Shown here piece by piece: positions 7,966 through 17,046 of a stretch of DNA of 64,000 nucleotides. Under the pieces are notes generated by a model. It saw only the letters and a list, made by a program, of their open reading frames with translations. It was not told where the DNA came from and did not search any database. Source of the stretch: Bacteroidia bacterium. GTDB lineage: Bacteria > Bacteroidota > Bacteroidia > NS11-12g > UBA9320. The stretch spans positions 1-64,000 of the forward strand of contig JAOLBX010000006.1 in the NCBI GenBank assembly GCA_028339355.1, read 5' to 3'. The position numbers were made by a program, and so were the translations under genes. How positions within the stretch are numbered: position 1 is the first letter of the stretch; each line of letters starts with the position of its first letter.

Positions 7966-8969
7966 TGGCAAAAGTTTCCAAAATATTAAGAGATAGTTTT
8001 GGGCGTGAGCACAATTATCTTCGAATTTCTCTCACCGAAAAATGTAACTTGAGGTGTACCTATTGTATGCCAGAAAGCGGTGTGGTGCTATCTCCAAGAT
8101 CTATGCTCATGACTACCGAAGAGGTGATTTATTTTGCTACTTTATTTGTGAAAAATGGGGTAGATAAAATTAGACTAACAGGAGGAGAACCTCTGTTGAG
8201 GAAAGATTTTGGGGAAATATTGACGGTCATTTCTAAATTGCCAGTGGAGTTGTCCCTAACCACCAATGCCATTCTGGTAGACAGATACATAGCTACTTTT
8301 AGAAGCTGTGGTCTAAAAAACATAAATGTGAGTTTAGATACGTTGAATGCAGAAAAATTTGATGCCATTACCAAGCGAGATCATTTTAGTAAAGCCATTC
8401 AGAATATAGAACTGTTGCTACAAGAAGATTTCAATGTGAAACTAAATGTGGTCCTTATGAAAAATTTTAATGAGGATGAAATCATTGATTTTATAAACTA
8501 CACAAGAGATAAAAATATTACGGTACGTTTTATAGAGTTTATGCCGTTTGACGGAAACGCATGGGATAAATCAAAGTTGGTAGGGTATGATGAAGTCCTA
8601 AATATGGCGAAAGCACACTACCCTGAACCTGACCTCGTACACTTACCCAACGAAAAAAACTTCACCGCAAGAAATTTTAAGATAGAGGGATATCAAGGCA
8701 GTTTTGGAGTGATTAGTACGGTTACCAATCCGTTTTGTGACGTATGCAATAGAATACGACTAACGGCAAATGGTAAACTAAAAAACTGCTTATTTTCCAA
8801 CGGCGAAACCGATTTGCTAACCGCTCATAGACAAGGTGAATCAATAGAAACTATAATACACCAAGCAATACAAGACAAGAAGGCTGTACGAGCAGGTATG
8901 GCCAAGGAAGAAGACTTTAAAAATATGGATAACCACAATAACCGTAGTATGATAACTATTGGTGGGTAG
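7965..8969 (+). CDS. moaA: GTP 3',8-cyclase MoaA (radical SAM)
   Basis: MoaA starts Mo-cofactor synthesis by converting GTP to 3',8-cyclo-7,8-dihydro-GTP. The 334 residues carry the N-terminal radical-SAM CxxxCxxC cluster (Cys27, Cys31, Cys34, context EKCNLRCTYC). RLTGGEPLLRKD lies near residue 70, and a second cluster C-terminally in the context FCDVCNRIRL with a later Cys in KLKNCLF. The chain ends in Gly-Gly, as is typical. It is the last gene of the operon. A short inverted repeat follows the stop codon. Confidence 0.95.
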   Translation: MAKVSKILRDSFGREHNYLRISLTEKCNLRCTYCMPESGVVLSPRSMLMTTEEVIYFATLFVKNGVDKIRLTGGEPLLRKDFGEILTVISKLPVELSLTTNAILVDRYIATFRSCGLKNINVSLDTLNAEKFDAITKRDHFSKAIQNIELLLQEDFNVKLNVVLMKNFNEDEIIDFINYTRDKNITVRFIEFMPFDGNAWDKSKLVGYDEVLNMAKAHYPEPDLVHLPNEKNFTARNFKIEGYQGSFGVISTVTNPFCDVCNRIRLTANGKLKNCLFSNGETDLLTAHRQGESIETIIHQAIQDKKAVRAGMAKEEDFKNMDNHNNRSMITIGG

Positions 8970-8979
8970 TCTACTGTAC

Positions 8980-8999
8980 AATCACAAGAATTTGTGATT
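8980..8999. repeat. Short perfect inverted repeat after moaA
   Basis: AATCACAA, loop GAAT, TTGTGATT: an 8-bp stem between the convergent ends of moaA and the DUF4175 gene. No T-run follows on either strand, so it is at best a weak terminator or an mRNA end-protecting hairpin. Confidence 0.4.
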
Positions 9000-9020
9000 A
9001 GCCTAATCCACGTTTCTCAC

Positions 9021-9047
9021 CGCTAATTCTAGCTCGTAGCTGAAATT
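9021..9047. repeat. Imperfect hairpin with the 13-mer CGCTAATTCTAGC (copy 1)
   Basis: CGCTAATTCTAGC occurs at 9021-9033 and again at 39211-39223. Here AATTCTAGCT (9025-9034) faces AGCTGAAATT (9038-9047) with two mismatches around a 3-base loop. The element lies in the 89-base gap between moaA and the DUF4175 gene. Confidence 0.35.
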
Positions 9048-9058
9048 GCTAGCTTCAT

Positions 9059-12000
9059 TCACCAAGCAAAGTATTCTTTAACCTTCTTCTGATAGTAGGG
9101 CTGTAGCTCAGGAGATACGTTCCGAAGAAGTTCGGTTTCTTTTTTCTTCTCTTCCAGGTATTTTTTTATGCTAGGAGGTATAGGTCGTTCTCTCTCTCTT
9201 CCCTCATTCGAGGTGCGTTTGTTGTCTTGTTCTTGCTCTTTTTCAGCTCGCTCGTGTTCGCTTAGTTTTATTTCCATCTGGTTGAGCTTTTGGAACGTTT
9301 GACTATTCAGTCGTTTGTTGTACAAATCCTCTTCAAGTTCGTCCATGAGGTCTTCGGTTTTCTTCAAGTCACCGAGGCTACCACCTTTTCCTTCTTTTTT
9401 GAGTTGGCTGTTTAGATCTTGTAGTTTTTTTCGTATAGCGGCTTGTTGTTCTGCCATCTGAGCAAATTCCTTACTGCTTGGTTTTCCTTGGCCTTTTTTC
9501 TGCCCTTCCTGTAGTTCTTTCATCTGCTTGGCCAGTTGGTCTTGCATTTGCTTCAAAGCTTTTGCATTAGGCTTGCCAGGCTTTTTGCCTTTTTTGCTTC
9601 CAGGCTTTTTGCATTCTCCTTTGCTTTCTTTTTGGGCTTTCATCTGATCCTGCATCTGCTTGAGAGCTTCGCTGAGCATAAGGGCAAGGTTGTTATATCC
9701 AGTCATTGCATATTGCTGATGTACGATGGCATTGTGCGTGTACCGTTCGCCTAGGTAGCGTAGTGATTTATATAAGTTATCATTTACTTTACCTACTTCA
9801 TCATTCACAAACGACTGTATTTGAATGTTTCTTTTGCTTAGAGCCAGCAGAGAATCTTCTACCATCTTTGTTTCATCCTTTATTTTTCGTTGTCGCTGGC
9901 GGAGTTTTATATACTTAGGGCTGTACTTCATATTCTCCTTAAAACCTTCAATCACCTTCTCTTGATCAAACGAAAGCTGGACTAGATTCTCAAGTATCTG
10001 TCGCAGATTATTGTAATCTTCTTCTTGTTGCTCCTCCTGTGAGTCTTCCATCTCTTGCTGGATTTTGTCTGCCATTTCTTGCATTTCTTCTGCGGCATCG
10101 TCCATATCTTCTGCAGCGTCTTTGTTTTTTCCTTTGCCTTGTTTTTGAGAGGCATTGTCCATTTTTTCGCTTACACTTTCTTTCTTTTCATCTTGCTTAC
10201 TCAGTCCCATGGGAGATTCCAAATCCTCATTTTTATTTTGAATGTCATCAAGATCTTTTTTTACATCTTCAAATTCTTTTTTGAGGTCATCTTGTTTTTT
10301 CTCCAAGTCTTCGTTTTTGCCTTTCTCTTTTTTAGTCTCTTCGCTTAGTTTCTTTTGTTTTTTGGCAAGTTCATTGAGCTTGTCTATGGTCTCGTTTAGT
10401 TTCTTTTCCAGTTCTAGTTCTTTGAAAAGTTCGATCATTCTATCCATTTCTTTGCTCATCTCCTTCTCACTTAGTTTGAATTCGTCGAGTGCTTTCTGTA
10501 GCTCATCTTTTTTATTTTCTTCCAGTAGTTTTTGGATTTTATCCATAAGCTCACGCGTCTTCTCATCGAGCACGTCTTCCATTAGCTCTTCTAGTTTTTT
10601 CTGCTTTTCGAGCATTTGTTCCTGTATGGGGTTAAATTCTTCTTCTTTCTGGTTTTTTTCGAGGTTTTTATTAATCGAGTTCTTTATTTTTTCCTCGAGC
10701 TCTTTTTGCTTGTCTAGGAGGTCTTGGATTTTCTTTTTATCGTTCCAGTCCAAGTTCTTTTTTTCTGTCAGCATTTTTTCAATGCTATTTATTTCTTTCT
10801 CCAGTTCTGCTGCGTCAGACTGTGCTCCAGCCATAGATGTTTTTATCTCTTTATTGGCTTCTTCTGTTTGTTCTTTTATTTCTTTCAGAGAAGGAGCTTT
10901 GTAAGTGTTTGGTGCAGTTTTGCTAGGCTTGGCTCCATTTACTCCATCGTTGTCCCACACGGTGAAGTAGTATTCTATTTCATCTTCGGGTTGCACGTTG
11001 ATAGCATCCAAGCTCCAGTAGTGGTAAAAGTTTTGTGAGCTAATGCTACGATCTATTTTGATCGGCAGAGATCCACTTTTACTCTTGTTGTCTGCAGTGT
11101 TATATTTGGTAAATCTGTAGTTGAATTGAAGTTTGCTGAATCCATGGTCGTCACTTACATCTCCTAGGAAATAGAATATTTTATTGCTTAAGCTATCGCT
11201 TTTTCGTTCTACTGATATTTGTGGAAACTCATCAGGAATAACGTTTATCTGATAAAAAACAGAATCCCCTCTGTCTACGTCCTTGTTTCTAGTCTTCACC
11301 TTCACTAGGGTAGATTTCATAAACCTTCTGTTATAGGAAATTTTACTCGCTTTGGGTGTTAGTGTTTTGCCATCTGGAGCTATTTCCATATGCTCTACGT
11401 TTCGAGTGTCAAACTTCCACTTGATGTTGGCTCCCTGTGGCACACTGAGTTCGCCAATGTTTCGCACTGTCTCATTGGCTATGCCAAGGTATTTGGGGTA
11501 CGTAATGGTAGCACTGTATCCTATAAGGCTAGGTTTTAGAGCGATGTCTATGTCGTACTCCTTGCTCTGAAAGCCGCCAGACTCAAAATGTATTTTCTCA
11601 GATTTTTGAATATTATTTAGTGTATACCGAAACTCTCCTGTTTCAAAACTCTTCATTTTGTACCTCTGATTGCCAATGTGTACATATGCATCTTTGGGAA
11701 TCTGGTCACCTTCTAGACGCAGCGGTATTTCGATATTTTGGTTTTGAATCGCTTGAGTCTGATCTAAGTTAGTCACAAAATTGAATGGGGCTTCTATTTC
11801 AAAATGCTGATTGAAGTTGACTACTCGTTCGCTACTTTTTTTGAATCCCGGACTCACTACAAGCACAAATAAGAGTGCCAAAGCAGGCAGTAAGGCATAT
11901 TTTAAATATTTGACATTTTTTTTGAATGGAATAGCTCTGCCAAATGGAATAGGAGATAGCTCTGTTGTACGTTGGTCTATGCTCGCAAGCAAGAGACTAT

Positions 12001-12364
12001 TGGAAGAAGAAACAGACTCTTCTTGTAGTTGTAAAGTATTGAGTAGTTTGTCTTTTACTTTTGGGAAATGATTTCCGATGAGCAATGAGGCTTCTTTTAT
12101 ACCGAATTTTCGATTTACATTGATAAGACCTAAGGTTGGGCGTATAATGTACCATATTAATACAGCTGCAGCTAGAACAAGATAGATGTAAAATAATACG
12201 GAACGTGTTCCGGTGCTAAACCTGCCAAAATATTCAAAAAAACTTAGAATAAAAAAGGCGATTGCAATCATAGATACACTCAAAATCACCCCTTTCAAAA
12301 GCTGATTTTGGTAATATTTTTTAATGAATGTATCTAATCTGGATATTAGTATGTTCTTCTGCAC
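9059..12364 (-). CDS. DUF4175-family large membrane-anchored coiled-coil protein
   Basis: This 1101-residue protein has a GTG start. Hydrophobic segments lie near residues 23-45, 55-75 and 152-172. A predicted extracytoplasmic beta-rich part covers about 180-500. Residues 505-1060 are very long charged coiled coil dominated by Lys, Glu and Gln, with repeated EKxxxLEEL-type heptads. The C-terminus is an aromatic YYQKKVKEYFAW. The layout fits the DUF4175 proteins common in Bacteroidota, whose function is unknown. It lies 45 bases downstream of the SPOR gene on the same strand and has its own candidate -7 element. Biased Lys/Glu codons explain the large serine-rich open frames on the opposite strand, which are not genes. 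Confidence 0.8.
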   Translation of the reverse strand: MQKNILISRLDTFIKKYYQNQLLKGVILSVSMIAIAFFILSFFEYFGRFSTGTRSVLFYIYLVLAAAVLIWYIIRPTLGLINVNRKFGIKEASLLIGNHFPKVKDKLLNTLQLQEESVSSSNSLLLASIDQRTTELSPIPFGRAIPFKKNVKYLKYALLPALALLFVLVVSPGFKKSSERVVNFNQHFEIEAPFNFVTNLDQTQAIQNQNIEIPLRLEGDQIPKDAYVHIGNQRYKMKSFETGEFRYTLNNIQKSEKIHFESGGFQSKEYDIDIALKPSLIGYSATITYPKYLGIANETVRNIGELSVPQGANIKWKFDTRNVEHMEIAPDGKTLTPKASKISYNRRFMKSTLVKVKTRNKDVDRGDSVFYQINVIPDEFPQISVERKSDSLSNKIFYFLGDVSDDHGFSKLQFNYRFTKYNTADNKSKSGSLPIKIDRSISSQNFYHYWSLDAINVQPEDEIEYYFTVWDNDGVNGAKPSKTAPNTYKAPSLKEIKEQTEEANKEIKTSMAGAQSDAAELEKEINSIEKMLTEKKNLDWNDKKKIQDLLDKQKELEEKIKNSINKNLEKNQKEEEFNPIQEQMLEKQKKLEELMEDVLDEKTRELMDKIQKLLEENKKDELQKALDEFKLSEKEMSKEMDRMIELFKELELEKKLNETIDKLNELAKKQKKLSEETKKEKGKNEDLEKKQDDLKKEFEDVKKDLDDIQNKNEDLESPMGLSKQDEKKESVSEKMDNASQKQGKGKNKDAAEDMDDAAEEMQEMADKIQQEMEDSQEEQQEEDYNNLRQILENLVQLSFDQEKVIEGFKENMKYSPKYIKLRQRQRKIKDETKMVEDSLLALSKRNIQIQSFVNDEVGKVNDNLYKSLRYLGERYTHNAIVHQQYAMTGYNNLALMLSEALKQMQDQMKAQKESKGECKKPGSKKGKKPGKPNAKALKQMQDQLAKQMKELQEGQKKGQGKPSSKEFAQMAEQQAAIRKKLQDLNSQLKKEGKGGSLGDLKKTEDLMDELEEDLYNKRLNSQTFQKLNQMEIKLSEHERAEKEQEQDNKRTSNEGRERERPIPPSIKKYLEEKKKETELLRNVSPELQPYYQKKVKEYFAW

Positions 12365-12387
12365 TATATTTCTTCTCCTTCTTAACG

Positions 12388-12395
12388 CAAAGATA
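12388..12395 (-). promoter_or_regulatory. Candidate -7 element for the DUF4175 gene
   Basis: On the minus strand TATCTTTG matches TAnnTTTG, 23 bases before the GTG start at 12364. No TTG -33 is seen at standard distance. It would allow transcription independent of the SPOR gene upstream. Confidence 0.4.
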
Positions 12396-12409
12396 TGGTA
12401 TTTGTTGCT

Positions 12410-13021
12410 TTACTCTAATGCCTGCAGTGCCTCTTTGTAAGTCACTATTTTGTCATCTATCCTACCTACGATAAATGCATTATTTATTCCCATGTGTTTT
12501 AGGTCGTTCTCAAATAGTAATGCCTTCTTAAATGAACGAAACCTGCCTAGCAAAAACTTGGTTTTACCATCGTGCTTTTCTTGACGAAGGTTGGCTAAAT
12601 TAGTGTTGTATTGGTCAATGTTAAAATCTGTAAATGAGCCTATTTGTACTTCGAAAAACACACCAATAGGTGGGTCTGAATTTTCTGCAAGTATTTCATT
12701 TTCAGTTCTTAGCTTATAAATTATGTTTTCTAAAGAGTCTTTTATCGCCTCAGATTGATTGGCAATGGATTTGGTACCTTCTAATGAATGCTTTAGAGTA
12801 TTGAATTGTTTGATGTCTGCCTCTTGAGACAGCAGCTTGTATTGGCTTATGGCTCCCCATAAGAATGTAGCACCTAGAAGTACGGATAATATTGCTAAAA
12901 TAATACGTGGTCTTCGTTGCCTAATTTCTAATTGTTCTTGAATGTATGTAGAGATGGGTTTACCATGAATGGATCCATCCAGAGTAAACTTATTTTTATC
13001 GGTTATTTCTGGTTCAGACAC
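12410..13021 (-). CDS. Membrane-anchored SPOR-domain-like protein
   Basis: I chose the GTG at 13021, giving 203 residues. The frame stays open further upstream, but that part would overlap the divergent thioredoxin gene and has no likely protein features. About 50 charged residues precede one transmembrane helix (IILAILSVLLGATFLWGAI), then a coiled-coil stretch. The C-terminal 80 residues resemble a SPOR peptidoglycan-binding fold: FFEVQIGSFTDFN, LANLRQEKHDGKTKFLLGRFRSFKKALLFENDLKHMG. SPOR domains bind denuded glycan strands at division sites. It may be co-transcribed with the DUF4175 gene 45 bases downstream. Confidence 0.65.
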   Translation of the reverse strand: MSEPEITDKNKFTLDGSIHGKPISTYIQEQLEIRQRRPRIILAILSVLLGATFLWGAISQYKLLSQEADIKQFNTLKHSLEGTKSIANQSEAIKDSLENIIYKLRTENEILAENSDPPIGVFFEVQIGSFTDFNIDQYNTNLANLRQEKHDGKTKFLLGRFRSFKKALLFENDLKHMGINNAFIVGRIDDKIVTYKEALQALE

Positions 13022-13100
13022 TATTTTAGTTTCAATAGAGTGTAAAAATAGTAAAAGGCAGAATAAAACCTTAAGGTTTAAGTTATTTTCGTATCCACAA

Positions 13101-13589
13101 ATGATGAGAGTATTTAAATTGCTAATTTTACTTCCTCTACTGATATCGGCAAATCTGCATGACGGCGGAGGGGATGAAGGCATACAATGGGTAGATTTCA
13201 ATACTGGTTTTACTCAAGCTCAAAAGGAAGGTAAGCTAGCTATAATAGATTGCTATACAGACTGGTGCGGCTGGTGTAAGGTTATGGATAAAAAGACCTT
13301 TACCAATGACACCATCATTCAAAGAATCAAAAGTGACTACATCGCTATCAAGTTTAACCCTGAAAAACCAGGTAAATACGATGTAGGTACGGGAGACTCA
13401 CTTACAGGAAGACAGTTGTTACTTGCGTTATCAAACAACAAACCTTCAGGTTATCCTACTTTCTTTTATTTTATCCCTCAGTCTAAGAAAATGTTTCAAG
13501 TACCTGGATATAAGGATGTGAAAGATTTAAATCAAATACTAGATAACGTAGAGCAGTATCAAAAATCGGTGATGCCGCAAAAACCATAA
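13101..13589 (+). CDS. Secreted thioredoxin-like protein (CGWC)
   Basis: The protein has 162 residues from ATG-ATG (13101 or 13104). A signal peptide (LLILLPLLISANLH) is followed by a thioredoxin fold: IIDCYTDWCGWCKVMDKKTF with the CxxC redox pair, and later a cis-proline region in PSGYPTFFYF. This is the thioredoxin_7/DsbD-gamma-like type found in Bacteroidota envelopes, so a periplasmic thiol oxidoreductase is likely. It diverges from the SPOR gene across about 80 bases and ends 7 bases before rlmD. Confidence 0.8.
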   Translation: MMRVFKLLILLPLLISANLHDGGGDEGIQWVDFNTGFTQAQKEGKLAIIDCYTDWCGWCKVMDKKTFTNDTIIQRIKSDYIAIKFNPEKPGKYDVGTGDSLTGRQLLLALSNNKPSGYPTFFYFIPQSKKMFQVPGYKDVKDLNQILDNVEQYQKSVMPQKP

Positions 13590-13596
13590 ACAAATT

Positions 13597-15000
13597 TTGG
13601 GAAGAAGAAAAAAGGACAAGCAGATGCATTTTGAAAATGTAGAACTGCTAGCAGCTGGTGGCGAAGGACATGCTCTGGCTAAAATAGAAGGGAAAGTAAT
13701 ATTTGTAAAATATGGTGCCCCAGGAGATGTGGTAGATATACGGATAGTAGGTAGGAAGAAGAAGTTTAGTCTTGCTAAAATTACCAAAATTCATAAAGAA
13801 TCGAAGTATCGAGTAGAGCCGTTTTGTGAGCATTATGGAGTATGTGGTGGGTGCAAGTGGCAACACATAGATTATAAGTCTCAGCAAGAGCTTAAAGATA
13901 CATGGGCTCAGGATTGCCTGCAACGTATAGGTAAGGTAGAGGTAGAAGAGATATTACCTATAATAGGTGCTAAGGAACAGCAGTTTTATAGAAACAAGAT
14001 GGAGTACACCTTTTCCAATAAAAGATGGCTCTATGATGATGAAAAGTTAGAAGATCTTGAGCATACCAATGCACTTGGGTTTCACGCACCAGGCAGATTT
14101 GACAAAGTCCTTGCTATCAAAAAATGCTGGCTGCAAGACGATAAAGGAAATGAAATACGAAATTTCGTATTTCAGTTTTGTATAGAGAATGGATATACAT
14201 TCTATGACCTCAATGACCACACAGGACTTATGCGAAATCTTATGCTTCGCAGTACCAAAGGTGGTGACTGGATGGTGAATGTAATATTTGCGAAAAATGA
14301 AGAGGAAAATATCCAAAAGTTGATGGCAGCAGTACGAGAAAAATTTGAGCCTAAAGCTCTCAATTATTGCATCAACGAGAAATTGAATGATAGTACATTC
14401 GATCAAGTGTTTATAACCTATAGTGGTACGTTCAACATTCAAGAGGAGCTGTGCGGACTTACATTTAATATATCACCAAAGTCGTTTTTTCAGACCAACC
14501 CTGTGCAGGCAGAGAAACTATATGAAGTAGCGATAGAATTTGCAGGCATAGAAGATACCGACGTAGTCTACGACCTTTATTGTGGTACGGGCACTATTAC
14601 TTGTGTGGCAGCTAAGCAAGCAAAGAAAGCAGTAGGAGTGGAGATAGTAGAAGAGGCCATAGAGGCAGCTATAGAAAATGCGAAGATTAATGGGATAAGT
14701 AATACAGAGTTTTTGGCAGGAGACTTGAAAGATGTTTTCAACGAAAAATTCTATACTGAGCACGGTAAGCCAGATATTATTATTACAGATCCACCTCGCA
14801 GTGGTATGCACCCTAAAGTAGTAGATTACTTAGCCTATGTAGAAGCTTCTAAAATAGTGTATGTGAGTTGCAATCCATCTACCCAAGCACGTGATCTTGA
14901 GATGCTTGATAAAAAATACAAGGTGGTTAAAAGCCAAGCGGTAGACATGTTTCCTCAGACACATCATGCCGAAAATGTAGTGTTGTTGGAGTTGAGATAA
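13597..15000 (+). CDS. rlmD: 23S rRNA (uracil-C5)-methyltransferase RlmD/RumA family
   Basis: This SAM-dependent RNA m5U methyltransferase has 467 residues. A basic leader is followed by a TRAM domain (GGEGHALAKIEGKVIFVKYGAPGD). Cluster-type cysteines FCEHYGVCGGCKWQ lie near residue 78, with a further Cys near 160. The C-terminal Rossmann fold reads FFQTNPVQAEKLYE, YDLYCGTGTI, DPPRSGMHP and catalytic YVSCNPST. The TTG start at 13597 is preferred over the ATG nine codons later because homologues start with a basic MxRRKK-type leader. RlmD, RlmC and TrmA-like specificities cannot be separated by eye; RlmD is the commonest call. Confidence 0.85.
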   Translation: MGRRKKDKQMHFENVELLAAGGEGHALAKIEGKVIFVKYGAPGDVVDIRIVGRKKKFSLAKITKIHKESKYRVEPFCEHYGVCGGCKWQHIDYKSQQELKDTWAQDCLQRIGKVEVEEILPIIGAKEQQFYRNKMEYTFSNKRWLYDDEKLEDLEHTNALGFHAPGRFDKVLAIKKCWLQDDKGNEIRNFVFQFCIENGYTFYDLNDHTGLMRNLMLRSTKGGDWMVNVIFAKNEEENIQKLMAAVREKFEPKALNYCINEKLNDSTFDQVFITYSGTFNIQEELCGLTFNISPKSFFQTNPVQAEKLYEVAIEFAGIEDTDVVYDLYCGTGTITCVAAKQAKKAVGVEIVEEAIEAAIENAKINGISNTEFLAGDLKDVFNEKFYTEHGKPDIIITDPPRSGMHPKVVDYLAYVEASKIVYVSCNPSTQARDLEMLDKKYKVVKSQAVDMFPQTHHAENVVLLELR

Positions 15001-15021
15001 GGGAGTGCAGATTCGAGTGTA

Positions 15022-15043
15022 GGGGCTATGTTTTAGCTCCTTT
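15022..15043 (+). terminator. Weak intrinsic terminator after rlmD
   Basis: GGGGCTA (15022-15028), loop TGTTT, TAGCTCC (15034-15040) then TTT. The seven-pair stem contains one G-U pair and the T-run is short. It lies between convergent rlmD and the acetyltransferase gene. Confidence 0.4.
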
Positions 15044-15542
15044 AAATCGTCTTCATCATCTCATAATCATCCATTATATACCCGTTTCCTATATCAAAAA
15101 CCACTTCTATAGTATTCGAAAATCCCATTTTTTCGTAAGCTGCTATACTTTTAGTATTGTACTTGTTTACCGTTAGTCGTAGTATTTTTAGTCCAAATTG
15201 ATTGGCTTGTTTTATGGCAAAACGCATTAATCTGTTTCCATAACCTTTGCCTCTAGAATCTGCTGAAACATATATTTTACTGATGAAAAGAGTATCCCCT
15301 TCTTCCTTTATACTAAGGTAGCCTATTGGCTCATCTTGTGCTATAACGAAGTAGTAGTATCCGTCAGCGATTTGTTTTGTGATGGCAGATGGAGACTGAA
15401 ATTTGTCTAACATATATGCTACTTGTTCAGAGCCTATTATTGGAGTATAGTGTTTCGTCCATATTTCTCTGGCCAAGGAGGCAACTGTGTTTATGTCTTC
15501 TGTAGTGAGGACAGATGATATCTCTGGACTATTTAATTCCAA
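15042..15542 (-). CDS. GNAT-family N-acetyltransferase
   Basis: This 166-residue protein has the GNAT acetyl-CoA loop SADSRGKGYGNRLMRFAI near residue 95, preceded by the strand ISKIYVS and followed by LRLTVNKYNTKSIAAYEKMGF, the usual motif-B region. The substrate is unknown; such proteins acetylate amino groups of small molecules or proteins. Its start overlaps the 3' end of the upstream barrel gene by 14 bases, so the two are probably one transcript. Confidence 0.85.
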   Translation of the reverse strand: MELNSPEISSVLTTEDINTVASLAREIWTKHYTPIIGSEQVAYMLDKFQSPSAITKQIADGYYYFVIAQDEPIGYLSIKEEGDTLFISKIYVSADSRGKGYGNRLMRFAIKQANQFGLKILRLTVNKYNTKSIAAYEKMGFSNTIEVVFDIGNGYIMDDYEMMKTI

Positions 15543-16221
15543 AATTATATCCTAGTCCAAAGCTAACTGGCAGGTAAAATCTTTGTGATTTCCCTTCTCG
15601 GTAAAGTGAATAGAATGGACTATCTATATATGTCTCTTTGTAGTAGTTTTGGTCCGTTTCTGGATTATCCTCAGATACATTTACATTGCTCCATCCCATA
15701 CCAAAACTTACATCAAAGTACAATTTTTCGCCCAGTTTTGATTGTGCTCCAGTTAAGAAGTATATGCCTGTCCGCACCCTGCTGTAGTCATTTAACGATT
15801 CTTTGTTCACACCTCCAAAATTTGCGTAGTATTGGTCCAGTTTAGAAAAACTTACATAGCCACCATCTAAGCCTACACCCAGATAAAACCCTTCGGCTCC
15901 TAGCTCTGTTCGGTTTCTTCTTCTTTGATAAAATCGTAGCTCAGCCCCGCCTTCTAAACCATAATTCATCTCAATTTCATTTAGACTATTGAATGGTACC
16001 GTGAGGTTGAAATTGACCGTAGGTAGGTTGTTCTCGTTTTGCTTCATTGGAGATACCTCATAGCTTAAATGCAATTTTTGTACTCCTAGCCCCATCAGGT
16101 TTAGGGCATCCAGCTTTAATATTTTATAATCTCCTTTTTTTATGTCTGCTTCTTCGTTTTGACCGAAAGAAAAATTGAAAAATAGAACGGCTATGAATAG
16201 ACTGAATATTGATTTTTTCAT
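15529..16221 (-). CDS. Outer-membrane beta-barrel protein, secreted
   Basis: The protein has 230 residues from ATG at 16221, with a signal peptide MKKSIFSLFIAVLFFNFSFG. A TTG 15 bases further upstream lies inside the candidate -7 element and is rejected as a start. The mature part has alternating hydrophobic and polar strands, closing with RFYLPVSFGLGYNFGIK, an aromatic C-terminal strand fit for barrel insertion. There is no resemblance to a named porin that I recognise. It is followed by and overlaps the GNAT gene. Confidence 0.7.
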   Translation of the reverse strand: MKKSIFSLFIAVLFFNFSFGQNEEADIKKGDYKILKLDALNLMGLGVQKLHLSYEVSPMKQNENNLPTVNFNLTVPFNSLNEIEMNYGLEGGAELRFYQRRRNRTELGAEGFYLGVGLDGGYVSFSKLDQYYANFGGVNKESLNDYSRVRTGIYFLTGAQSKLGEKLYFDVSFGMGWSNVNVSEDNPETDQNYYKETYIDSPFYSLYREGKSQRFYLPVSFGLGYNFGIK

Positions 16222-16233
16222 TTTGTTATTGTA

Positions 16234-16241
16234 CAAATTTA
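16234..16241 (-). promoter_or_regulatory. -7 element of the barrel/GNAT operon
   Basis: TAAATTTG on the minus strand followed by TACAAT; a perfect TAnnTTTG match 13 bases before the ATG. It decides the start codon of the barrel gene. Confidence 0.5.
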
Positions 16242-16256
16242 GTGACTTATGATTTA

Positions 16257-17042
16257 CTATTCTTTTGGGATGCTACTGAGTTGAGTTAAACTACCTTGAG
16301 AATCTACAGAGAACTGAGTTATTCCTTCAGCAGAAACAACTATAATGTGACCGTCTTTGGCTATCACATCAAAACAACCATCAACCGGCCTAGTAGCTTG
16401 ATAAACTGGAAGAGCTGGATTAGCAAGATTGAAGGTCCTAAGAGATCCATTGTCGCATACAAATAGATAATCACCAGATATTCCGAGTCCTGATGGTTTT
16501 TCCATAGGTCTGCTATGTGCTTCAAGAGGTTGGTGTATATTTTCGATGTTTATTACGTCTAGTAAATTTACTCCTCTACTGCATCTGTTGTTGGTTTGTA
16601 GCGTAGAATAGGCGTATTTCCCCTTAGCTACCACAGGATCACAACTTCTAATATGCTGATAGGCAGACATATATACTGGGGTGCTTGGATTTTCTATGGA
16701 ATAAATGATGACTCCCGTTTGTGTTCCCAGAAATAAATAGTCATTCATAGAGTATATCGTCTCTACGATAGTCCATTGTTGTTGGTTGGAAACAAATTTT
16801 GGTTCTGCGGGATTAGCCAATGAGTAGGTGAATATGGAATTTTCGGTAGCTACGTACAAATGTTCTTTTGCTATGGTAAATCTAGCAACTGAGCCACCTT
16901 GTCCTGTTCCAGATCCGGACCCTGAATTTTCTGAAGTTCCTCCACTACTAGAATCTCTAGATGGGCTTGTTCCATCTTCTGAACATCCGACCGCTAAGAT
17001 TATAAACAGTAGTATGATTTTTGATTTGTTCAATAGGTTCAT
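16257..17042 (-). CDS. LVIVD-repeat lipoprotein, C-terminal-half type
   Basis: This 261-residue lipoprotein has signal peptide and lipobox AVGC (Cys20), then a Ser/Gly/Thr-rich linker (about residues 25-50). Four or five blade-like repeats follow, each with a LYVATENSIFTYSLANPAEP or GVIIYSIENPSTP-type unit, which is the LVIVD beta-propeller pattern. The stretch from QGGSVARF onward looks like the second half of ordinary single-chain LVIVD proteins. It lies 4 bases after the other LVIVD gene, which looks like the first half. It is presumably on the periplasmic or outer face; ligand unknown. Confidence 0.7.
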   Translation of the reverse strand: MNLLNKSKIILLFIILAVGCSEDGTSPSRDSSSGGTSENSGSGSGTGQGGSVARFTIAKEHLYVATENSIFTYSLANPAEPKFVSNQQQWTIVETIYSMNDYLFLGTQTGVIIYSIENPSTPVYMSAYQHIRSCDPVVAKGKYAYSTLQTNNRCSRGVNLLDVINIENIHQPLEAHSRPMEKPSGLGISGDYLFVCDNGSLRTFNLANPALPVYQATRPVDGCFDVIAKDGHIIVVSAEGITQFSVDSQGSLTQLSSIPKE

Positions 17043-17046
17043 ATTC

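Noticed and set aside
10242-10904. 220-codon serine-rich open frame opposite the DUF4175 gene
   Set aside because: It is the complement of Lys/Glu-rich coiled-coil codons; low-complexity Ser/Phe runs, no promoter or start signal.
12969-13100. Upstream extension of the thioredoxin gene and, on the other strand, of the SPOR gene to 13201
   Set aside because: The two extensions overlap each other and lack protein features; the signal peptide begins at 13101 and the SPOR protein is complete from the GTG at 13021.
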